A program made the translations under genes and the position numbers. Positions 1 through 5,273 of a stretch of 7,629 nucleotides of DNA are shown one piece after another. Source of the DNA: Mariprofundaceae bacterium (GTDB lineage Bacteria > Pseudomonadota > Zetaproteobacteria > Mariprofundales > Mariprofundaceae); NCBI GenBank assembly GCA_030950875.1, contig JAUZQS010000274.1, positions 1 through 7,629 of the forward strand, written 5' to 3'. The notes beneath the pieces are model-generated. The model was given only the letters and a program-made list of their open reading frames with translations. It did not search any database and had not been told where the DNA came from. How positions within the stretch are numbered: the stretch's first letter is position 1; each line of letters starts with the position of its first letter.

Positions 1-282
1 TTGGGTATTCCTGTTGTAGCTGTTGTGGATACCAATTGTGATCCAAGTGGTATTGATTATATTATTCCTGGAAATGATGATGCAATTCGTGCTGTACGTT
101 TGTTCTGTAGCAAAACTGCGGATGCGATTATTGATGGAGCAGAAGCATTTAAAATTGAAAATGCAGAAGATGGTGAAGATATTGTTGAAGCTATGACGCA
201 TGCTGCTGAAGAAGCAGAAGCGGAAACAACAGCAGTTGCTGCTGAGGCAACAAGTAAAGCCGCTACGGATGCAGCTGCTTAA
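1..282 (+). CDS. rpsB: 30S ribosomal protein S2, C-terminal part (5' truncated by window edge)
   Basis: S2 is a structural protein of the small ribosomal subunit that binds late in assembly near the head-body junction and is needed for S1 attachment. The fragment opens in frame at base 1, so its first TTG is an internal leucine, not a start. The conserved S2 C-terminal signature is plain: [15 protein letters not shown] (residues 1-15 of the fragment) followed by [13 protein letters not shown] (20-32). About the first 175 residues, by comparison with the 241-residue E. coli protein, lie upstream of the window. After the conserved core the protein carries an unusually long Ala/Glu/Thr-rich tail (about residues 55-93) and stops at TAA 280-282. 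It lies directly upstream of tsf, the usual partner gene. The identification is secure; only the N-terminal part is unseen. Confidence 0.96.
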   Translation: MGIPVVAVVDTNCDPSGIDYIIPGNDDAIRAVRLFCSKTADAIIDGAEAFKIENAEDGEDIVEAMTHAAEEAEAETTAVAAEATSKAATDAAA

Positions 283-290
283 TAGGATGC

Positions 291-319
291 GGGCGGCTTA
301 TGTCGCCCTTTTTGTTTTT
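291..319 (+). terminator. Intrinsic terminator / attenuator between rpsB and tsf
   Basis: GGGCGG (291-296) can pair with TCGCCC (303-308), with one G-U closing pair, around the six-base loop CTTATG. The stem runs straight into TTTTTGTTTTT (309-319). This is the form of a Rho-independent terminator on the + strand, starting 9 bases after the rpsB stop codon. tsf follows only 44 bases later and no convincing promoter is visible between them. I therefore infer partial termination that lowers tsf and downstream transcription relative to rpsB, rather than a true operon end. The stem is short, so incomplete termination is plausible. The structure is seen directly; the regulatory role is inference. 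Confidence 0.75.
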
Positions 320-350
320 GAATAGAAATTAATTTAACGATATTGGAACT

Positions 351-355
351 GGAGG
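351..355 (+). promoter_or_regulatory. Ribosome binding site of tsf
   Basis: GGAGG lies 7 bases upstream of the ATG at 363. It is a strong Shine-Dalgarno core that fixes the tsf start. It sits downstream of the terminator-like hairpin, so it is present only on read-through transcripts. Confidence 0.8.
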
Positions 356-362
356 ATAGGTC

Positions 363-1256
363 ATGGCCAAGATTACGGCTGCTGATGTAAAAAAACTGCG
401 CGAAGAAACAGGCGCTGGTATGATGGATTGTAAAAAAGCATTGGGTGAAGTGGATGGTAACCATGATGCTGCTGTTGATTTTTTGCGTAAGAAAGGCTTG
501 TCGGCTGCTTCGAAAAAAGCAGGTCGTGTAGCAGCAGAAGGTATTGTTGCCACAGCAACTGTGGGTAATGCTTCTGTTGTTTTGGAAGTGAATGCTGAGA
601 CTGACTTTGTAAGTAAGAATGAACAGTTTGTTAGCTTTGTGGGTGCATTGAATGCTTTGATCCTAGATAAGCGCCCTGCAGATGTGGAAGCTTTGAAAGC
701 ATTGCCATTTGATGGTGAGTTGAATGTTGAGCAGGCACTCTCTCAGTTGATTGCAATGATTGGTGAGAATATGAGTATTCGCCGCTTTGCTGTGCTTGAG
801 AGTGATGGGGCAACAGGATCATATATTCACGGTGCTGGTAAGATTGGTGTATTGGTTGCCATTAACGGTGAAGCAAGTGATGCTTTGAGTGACATTTCAC
901 GTGGTGTGGCGATGCATGTGGCTGCAGTGAATCCTCAGTTTGTGTCTCGTGCTGAAGTAACCAAAGAAGCTGTTGAGCGTGAACGTAAAGTGTTAACAGA
1001 GCGTGCATTGGCAAGTGGTAAGCCTGAAGCGATTGTTGAGAAAATTGTTACAGGTCAGATGAATAAGTTTTACTCTGAAAACTGCTTGCTGGATCAAGAA
1101 TTTGTAATGGATTCTGATACCACAGTAGGCAAAGCTATCAAAGCAGTTCAAGCTGATGCGGAACTGGTAGGTATGGTTCGCTTTGCTTTGGGTGAAGGCA
1201 TTGAAAAAGAAGAAAGTGATTTTGCTGCCGAAGTTGCTGCACAGGTTAACGGATAA
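363..1256 (+). CDS. tsf: Elongation factor Ts
   Basis: EF-Ts is the cytoplasmic guanine-nucleotide exchange factor that recycles EF-Tu-GDP to EF-Tu-GTP. The 297-residue product is slightly longer than E. coli EF-Ts (283). The N-terminal UBA-like EF-Tu-binding domain (about residues 1-55) carries the hallmark [16 protein letters not shown] at 12-27. The core motif TDFV is at 80-83; its Asp-Phe inserts into EF-Tu near the Mg2+ site. The core continues with SIRRF (138-142), [12 protein letters not shown] (154-165) and MHVAA (184-188). A charged helical segment around 200-240, the likely coiled coil, precedes [14 protein letters not shown] (235-248), and a C-terminal module ends at residue 297. 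The ATG start has a GGAGG site 7 bases upstream and gives the usual [15 protein letters not shown]-terminus. No key residue is missing. Confidence 0.98.
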   Translation: MAKITAADVKKLREETGAGMMDCKKALGEVDGNHDAAVDFLRKKGLSAASKKAGRVAAEGIVATATVGNASVVLEVNAETDFVSKNEQFVSFVGALNALILDKRPADVEALKALPFDGELNVEQALSQLIAMIGENMSIRRFAVLESDGATGSYIHGAGKIGVLVAINGEASDALSDISRGVAMHVAAVNPQFVSRAEVTKEAVERERKVLTERALASGKPEAIVEKIVTGQMNKFYSENCLLDQEFVMDSDTTVGKAIKAVQADAELVGMVRFALGEGIEKEESDFAAEVAAQVNG

Positions 1257-1271
1257 GTAACATAAAACATC

Positions 1272-1276
1272 GGAGG
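1272..1276 (+). promoter_or_regulatory. Ribosome binding site deciding the pyrH GTG start
   Basis: GGAGG lies 9 bases upstream of the GTG at 1286, in the 29-base gap after tsf. It supports GTG as the real start. The next in-frame ATG (codon 20) would delete the conserved phosphate-binding KLSGE motif. Confidence 0.8.
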
Positions 1277-1285
1277 GTTTCAACA

Positions 1286-2008
1286 GTGCCAAGTAAAAAT
1301 AAATATAAACGTGTATTGTTGAAGCTTTCTGGTGAAGTGTTAATGGGTAAAGGTGCGTATGGCATTGATCCCGATACGATTAACAGGTTAGCGGGCGAGT
1401 TAATTGAAGTATCTAAGACAAAAACTGAATTAGCGATTGTGATTGGTGGCGGCAATATTTTTCGTGGTAATATGGGTACAGCATCAGGCATGGATCGTGC
1501 GAGTGCTGATTATATGGGTATGATGGCAACCGTAATGAATGCGATTGGTTTGCAGGATGCGTTGGAGAGACAGGGTGCCAGCGTTCGTGTGATTTCTGCT
1601 TTGTATATCAAAGAAGTGGCGGAGCCTTATATCCGTCGTCGCGCAGTACGCCATTTGGAAAAAGGCAGGATTCTTATTTTTGCTGCTGGTACAGGCAATC
1701 CTTATTTTACAACGGACACTGCGGCAAGTTTACGTGCTATGGAAATTCAGGCTGATGTGGTTTTGAAAGGTACCAAAGTGGATGGTGTGTATACGGCCGA
1801 CCCAATGAAAGACCCTGATGCGGTACGTTATGATACGCTTACATTTACAGAAGCTTTGACCAAGAAGTTGGGTGTGATGGATGCGACGGCATTGTCATTG
1901 TGCCGCGATAATGAAATGCCAATCGTAGTGTTTGATGTAACAAAATCTGGGGAAATGCTCAAAGCTGTTGCGGGTGAGGCTGTGGGTACGTTGGTGAAAG
2001 AGGAGTAA
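1286..2008 (+). CDS. pyrH: Uridylate (UMP) kinase
   Basis: PyrH phosphorylates UMP to UDP with ATP, a committed step in pyrimidine nucleotide supply. Bacterial PyrH is a homohexamer of the amino-acid-kinase fold, unrelated to eukaryotic UMP/CMP kinases, and is usually activated by GTP and inhibited by UTP. The 240-residue length matches E. coli (241). Visible motifs are KLSGE (13-17, ATP phosphate binding), GGGNIFRG (54-61), [12 protein letters not shown] (136-147, UMP/nucleotide site), [16 protein letters not shown] (158-173) and [11 protein letters not shown] (199-209). Translation starts at GTG 1286 behind a strong GGAGG. The segment [16 protein letters not shown] (113-128) is closer to my recollection of Bacillus and alphaproteobacterial PyrH than to the E. 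coli enzyme. The gene lies between tsf and frr, its usual place, and its end contains the frr ribosome binding site. Confidence 0.98.
   Translation: MPSKNKYKRVLLKLSGEVLMGKGAYGIDPDTINRLAGELIEVSKTKTELAIVIGGGNIFRGNMGTASGMDRASADYMGMMATVMNAIGLQDALERQGASVRVISALYIKEVAEPYIRRRAVRHLEKGRILIFAAGTGNPYFTTDTAASLRAMEIQADVVLKGTKVDGVYTADPMKDPDAVRYDTLTFTEALTKKLGVMDATALSLCRDNEMPIVVFDVTKSGEMLKAVAGEAVGTLVKEE
2001..2005 (+). promoter_or_regulatory. Ribosome binding site of frr inside the pyrH 3' end
   Basis: AGGAG overlaps the last pyrH codons and lies 5 bases upstream of the frr ATG at 2011. The two genes are only 2 bases apart, so ribosomes ending pyrH could reinitiate directly on frr. Confidence 0.7.
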
Positions 2009-2010
2009 AT

Positions 2011-2556
2011 ATGTTTGCTGTTATTGAAACGCGTATGGAAAAAACAATCGCTTCTTTGAGATCGGAGTTGGCAACGATTCGTACAGGGCGTGCCAATGCG
2101 GCGCTGCTGGATCATGTGCGTGTATCGTATTATGGCTCGGATGTACCTGTGAGTCAGATTGGAAATATTAGTGTGCCAGAGCCACGCATGTTGATGGTTG
2201 CACCCTGGGAAAAAACAGCCTTGGCTGATCTTGAGAAAGCAATTTTGGCATCGGATCTTGGTTTAAATCCAAGCAATGATGGTGAGGTGATTCGTATTAT
2301 TTTGCCAGAGCTTACAGAAGATCGTCGTAAAGATTTGGTTAAGCACGTGAAGCAAGTGGGCGAAAAATCTAAAGTTTCTGTACGTAATATCCGTCGTGAT
2401 GGTAATGATGCCGTGAAGAAGCAGGCAAAAGATGACTCCTTATCTGAAGATGAAAGCAAACGCATGCAGGATAAAGTTCAAAAGATAACAGATCGTTTCA
2501 TTGCGGAAGTCGATACGGTTGTGGAACACAAAGAAAAAGATATTTTAACTGTTTAA
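2011..2556 (+). CDS. frr: Ribosome recycling factor
   Basis: RRF, with EF-G, splits the post-termination ribosome from mRNA and deacylated tRNA. The 181-residue product is close to E. coli RRF (185); the N-terminal helix is about four residues shorter. Domain I, a three-helix bundle, is formed by residues 1-28 and roughly 103-181. Domain II, a beta sandwich, spans about 30-102. Conserved landmarks are IRTGRANAALLD (23-34), the KAILASDLGLNPSNDG segment (76-91), ILPELTEDRRKDL (97-109) and VRNIRRDGND (124-133), whose arginines sit at 125, 128 and 129 and contact the ribosome. The QDKVQKITD and HKEKDIL stretches form the C-terminal helix. The ATG at 2011 is backed by AGGAG 5 bases upstream. The gene sits tightly behind pyrH, and its TAA stop shares a base with the uppS ATG. 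Confidence 0.98.
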   Translation: MFAVIETRMEKTIASLRSELATIRTGRANAALLDHVRVSYYGSDVPVSQIGNISVPEPRMLMVAPWEKTALADLEKAILASDLGLNPSNDGEVIRIILPELTEDRRKDLVKHVKQVGEKSKVSVRNIRRDGNDAVKKQAKDDSLSEDESKRMQDKVQKITDRFIAEVDTVVEHKEKDILTV

Positions 2557-3323
2557 TGGGTCTATCCATGACAGAAAGAGCTAAGACTTTACCCCAACAT
2601 GTTGCCATTATTATGGACGGCAATGGTCGTTGGGCAAAAGCTCAGGGTTTGTCGCGTGTGGATGGGCATCGTAAAGGTGCTGGGCGTGTACGTGATATCA
2701 TTGAGTGGGCGGCCGAAGCAGGCGTGAAGCAGGTATCTTTGTATGCTTTTTCAACTGAAAATTGGAAACGTCCCAAATTAGAAATTACGGCATTGATGTC
2801 CTTAATGGCAACATTGTTGCCTTTAGAAATAAGACGCATGAATGAGCGTGGCGCACGTCTCTTAACGTTGGGTGATACATCCAAACTACCTTGGATTGCC
2901 CGTAAAGCTTTGGCTAAAACCTGTAAAGCGACTGAAAATAATACCAATATTGATGTCATTTTATGTCTGAATTATGGTGGGCAGCAAGAAATTATTGAAG
3001 GTGTTAAGCATTTCTGCGCATCCTTTCATGACGATGTATCAAAAGCTGAGGCTTTAAAGGGCTTGAATGAAGAAACGTTTCGTTCGCTGTTGGGGCGCGA
3101 TCATATTTTACCAGTAGATTTGTTGATTCGTACGGGTGGTGAGCGACGTATTTCTAACTTCCACCTTTGGGATGCGGCTTATGCCGAACTTTTTTTTACA
3201 GACCGTCTTTGGCCTGAATATAATAAGGCTGATTTTCATGCCGCTTTGGATGACTATGCGGGGCGTGAACGACGCTTTGGTAGAACAAGTGAGCAGTTAA
3301 AGGGTGACGCGGCCGATGAATGA
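2556..3323 (+). CDS. uppS: Undecaprenyl diphosphate synthase (cis-prenyltransferase)
   Basis: UppS condenses isopentenyl diphosphate onto farnesyl diphosphate to make C55 undecaprenyl diphosphate, the lipid carrier for peptidoglycan and surface polysaccharides. It acts at the cytoplasmic face of the inner membrane. The 255-residue product has every family landmark: HVAIIMDGNGRWAK (15-28, catalytic Asp21), GHRKG (37-41), YAFSTENWKRP (63-73), LIRTGGERRISNF (190-202, diphosphate-binding Arg192 and Arg198) and AELFF (210-214, with Glu211 equivalent to the Mg2+ ligand Glu213 of E. coli). Deviations are NYGGQQEI, where NYGGR is usual, and LWDAAY, where LWQ is usual. The ATG overlaps the frr stop (TAATG). 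No strong ribosome binding site is visible, which suggests translational coupling to frr. A second in-frame ATG at 2568 (MTERAKTLPQH) is an alternative start. Confidence 0.97.
   Translation: MGLSMTERAKTLPQHVAIIMDGNGRWAKAQGLSRVDGHRKGAGRVRDIIEWAAEAGVKQVSLYAFSTENWKRPKLEITALMSLMATLLPLEIRRMNERGARLLTLGDTSKLPWIARKALAKTCKATENNTNIDVILCLNYGGQQEIIEGVKHFCASFHDDVSKAEALKGLNEETFRSLLGRDHILPVDLLIRTGGERRISNFHLWDAAYAELFFTDRLWPEYNKADFHAALDDYAGRERRFGRTSEQLKGDAADE
3195..3224 (+). promoter_or_regulatory. Candidate internal sigma-70 promoter at the end of uppS, reading into cdsA
   Basis: TTTACA (3195-3200, 5 of 6 to TTGACA) and TATAAT (3219-3224, 6 of 6) are separated by 18 bases. This is the best promoter match I found on the + strand. 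It lies inside the uppS coding region, about 90 bases upstream of the cdsA ATG. A start near 3231 would drive cdsA-dxr-rseP-bamA independently of the translation genes. The sequence also encodes conserved UppS residues (ELFFTDRLWPEYN), so part of the match may be chance. Activity is inference. Confidence 0.4.
3299..3304 (+). promoter_or_regulatory. Ribosome binding site of cdsA inside uppS
   Basis: AAAGGG ends 11 bases upstream of the ATG at 3316. It is a moderate Shine-Dalgarno match and favours that ATG over the in-frame GTG at 3304, which it would abut. Confidence 0.5.
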
Positions 3324-4116
3324 ATTAAGTTTGCGCATTATCACCGCCAGTGTTTTATTTGCGGGTGCAGTGGGGTGGTTGTTTTATTTACCACCATTTT
3401 GGTTTGATATTGTATTAGGCCTGATTGCTGTGGCTGCGACTGTGGAATTGTTGCGCATGGTTGATATTGCACACCGCACAAGCTATGGCTTGGTTGCTAT
3501 GTTGGCATGGGTGTTGTTGGTGGCTGGGCACGGTGCGTGGGCCATGTTATCAGCAGCATGGATTGTACTAATGGTTGGCTGGTTATGCCTATTAATTATT
3601 TACGTAAAAAAAGGTGAGCTGGAAACTGAATTTCGTAAATTAGCTTTTGCTCAGTGGATGATGGTTTGGTTGACGTTATTTGTGTTGGTGATGATGCAAT
3701 TACATGCACATGTGGATGGTATTGTATTTATTGCGGGCGCCTGTGCGGGTGTTTGGGCTGCGGATATTGCTGCATACTTTACAGGTAAGGCTTGGGGTAA
3801 ACGCAAGTTATGTCCTATCGTAAGCCCAGGAAAAACTTTGGAAGGCTTGGCTGGTGGCGTAATAGCAGGGATTGCGACTGCCATGAGCGTGTGGTTGATT
3901 TGGACAGATATATCACTTTCTTTTGCTTTATTACTAGGGATTGTGTTGGTGTTTTGCGCGGTATTGGGTGATTTGGCAGAGTCAACATTAAAGCGTGCCG
4001 TTGGCGTGAAAGACAGTGGCAATATGTTGCCTGGACACGGTGGTTTATTGGATCGTATTGATGCATTACTTCCTGCTATACCCGCGACAGGGTTTATTTG
4101 GATGGCATTTATATGA
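3316..4116 (+). CDS. cdsA: Phosphatidate cytidylyltransferase (CDP-diglyceride synthase)
   Basis: CdsA makes CDP-diacylglycerol from phosphatidic acid and CTP, the branch point for all phospholipids, in the inner membrane. From the ATG at 3316 the protein has 266 residues, a little shorter than the 285 of E. coli. It is mostly hydrophobic, with clear membrane segments near 8-25, 30-48, 57-95 (probably two), 113-130, 135-155, 178-197 and 203-220. The family signature is complete at 223-249: STLKR, then KDSG, then PGHGG and DRIDA (Lys226, Lys232, Asp233, His241, Asp246, Arg247, Asp249). The upstream ADIAAYFTGKAWGKRK (149-164) and SPGKTLEG (170-177) are also typical. An in-frame GTG at 3304 would add four residues; I prefer the ATG for its spacing. 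The gene overlaps the end of uppS by 8 bases and the start of dxr by 4. Confidence 0.96.
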   Translation: MNELSLRIITASVLFAGAVGWLFYLPPFWFDIVLGLIAVAATVELLRMVDIAHRTSYGLVAMLAWVLLVAGHGAWAMLSAAWIVLMVGWLCLLIIYVKKGELETEFRKLAFAQWMMVWLTLFVLVMMQLHAHVDGIVFIAGACAGVWAADIAAYFTGKAWGKRKLCPIVSPGKTLEGLAGGVIAGIATAMSVWLIWTDISLSFALLLGIVLVFCAVLGDLAESTLKRAVGVKDSGNMLPGHGGLLDRIDALLPAIPATGFIWMAFI

Positions 4117-5273
4117 GCCAAGCAAAAATGAAACTAACTATTTTGGGAGCGACAGGCTCGATTGGTGCAAGCACTGCTGATGTGATGTTGCGTCATTCCG
4201 ATAAGTTTGAGGCTTATGCCTTGGTTGGGCACCGCAATAGCCAACGTATGTTGGAGCTTGCACAGCAGTTACAGCCTACAGTTGTGGTGATGACTAATGA
4301 AGCTGCAGCAGGCGAATTGAAAGGTAAATTACCCCAAGGCGTGCTATTACAGACAGGTATGGATGCAGCAGTTGCAGCTGCATCGGAGAGCTCCGTAGAT
4401 ATGGTGATGGCAGCCATGGTTGGCTCTGCTGGGTTGCCAGCAGCATTGGCAGCGGTTCATGCAGGTAAGCGAGTAGGTTTGGCAAATAAAGAATGTTTGG
4501 TTACAGCTGGACGCATCTTTATGCAGGCAGCGAAAGATTATAATGCCGTTGTTGTGCCTGTAGATTCTGAACATGCAGCCGTACATCAGGCTTTGTTAGG
4601 GCACGATCATGGCTCGATTACACGTATTATTTTAACAGCGTCAGGTGGGCCTTTTCGCGATCGTGATCCTGCGAGTTTAACGAATGTGACGCCAGAAGAA
4701 GCCATTGCACATCCAAACTGGAGTATGGGCGCAAAAATAAGTGTCGATTCGGCAACCATGATGAATAAGGCCTTGGAGTTGATTGAAGCACGCTGGCTGT
4801 TTGATATGCCAGCCAGCAAACTATCGGCAATTATTCACCCGCAGAGCATTGTGCATGCGATGGTGGAATACCGCGATGGCTCTGTCTTGGCTCAATTAGC
4901 TGAGCCAGATATGCGCTCCCCTATTGCCTATGCCTTGCAAACAGGCGAGCGTTTGGAGGCTGGTATTCCTTGGCTTGATTTGGCAAAAACAGGGCGCTTG
5001 GATTTTCAAGCCGTGGATGTAGAGCGTTTTCCAGCCATGCGTTTGGTGCAAGATGTGATGCAAGGAAATGATACATTGGCCATCAGCATGAATGCTGCCA
5101 ATGAAGTTGCTAATCAGGCGTTTCGGGATCGTAAACTTGGTTTTATGGATATTGTAGCCACAGTTGAGGCGGTTTTGGAAAAGGTAGAAAATAGTATGGT
5201 TGATAGCATTGATGATGTCTGGTCGTATGACCGTGAAGCGCGCCGTTTGGCGCAGGAGATAATCGCTTTATGA
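4113..5273 (+). CDS. dxr: 1-deoxy-D-xylulose 5-phosphate reductoisomerase
   Basis: Dxr (IspC) rearranges and reduces DXP to MEP with NADPH and a divalent cation. This is the first committed step of the MEP isoprenoid pathway and the target of fosmidomycin. It feeds the prenyl precursors used by UppS two genes upstream. From ATG 4113 it has 386 residues (E. coli 398). Visible features are the NADPH-binding GATGSIG (12-18), GLANKECLV (122-130), metal ligands Asp151 and Glu153 in PVDSEH, ASGGPFR (176-182), HPNWSMGAKISVDSATMMNKALELIEARW (200-228, with His200, Trp203, Asn218, Lys219, Glu222) and MNAANEVA (326-333). The residues after SEH read AAVHQ, where NAIFQ is usual. ATG 4113 forms an ATGA overlap with the cdsA stop and has a GGATGG 7 bases upstream. 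A TTG at 4098 and an ATG at 4128 are less likely starts. Confidence 0.97.
   Translation: MSQAKMKLTILGATGSIGASTADVMLRHSDKFEAYALVGHRNSQRMLELAQQLQPTVVVMTNEAAAGELKGKLPQGVLLQTGMDAAVAAASESSVDMVMAAMVGSAGLPAALAAVHAGKRVGLANKECLVTAGRIFMQAAKDYNAVVVPVDSEHAAVHQALLGHDHGSITRIILTASGGPFRDRDPASLTNVTPEEAIAHPNWSMGAKISVDSATMMNKALELIEARWLFDMPASKLSAIIHPQSIVHAMVEYRDGSVLAQLAEPDMRSPIAYALQTGERLEAGIPWLDLAKTGRLDFQAVDVERFPAMRLVQDVMQGNDTLAISMNAANEVANQAFRDRKLGFMDIVATVEAVLEKVENSMVDSIDDVWSYDREARRLAQEIIAL
5254..5258 (+). promoter_or_regulatory. Ribosome binding site of rseP inside dxr
   Basis: AGGAG lies 11 bases before the ATG at 5270 and 14 before the second ATG at 5273. The distance favours 5270, which also makes the ATGA overlap with the dxr stop. 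Confidence 0.6.

Noticed and set aside
318..346. Possible tsf promoter TTGAAT-N17-TATTGG
   Set aside because: Only 7 of 12 consensus matches, and the predicted start would fall within the GGAGG ribosome binding site, leaving tsf without a usable leader.
3186..3210. Sigma-E-like GAACTT followed by TCTTT in uppS
   Set aside because: The spacing is 14 bases instead of about 16 and the -10 lacks the expected A; the sequence is explained by the AELFFTDRL coding region.
4098..4112. Upstream TTG start for dxr, adding five residues
   Set aside because: ATG 4113 gives the standard ATGA overlap with cdsA and a better-placed GGATGG; the extra residues match nothing conserved in the family.
3651..4121. 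A 156-residue open frame on the - strand opposite cdsA
   Set aside because: It lies wholly opposite the well-supported cdsA, reads as low-complexity Pro/Ala/Asn/Thr sequence with no recognisable domain, and is explained as a shadow of the cdsA codon pattern.
4539..4544. TATAAT in dxr
   Set aside because: No acceptable -35 hexamer lies at 16-18 bases upstream, so a chance match in coding sequence is most likely.
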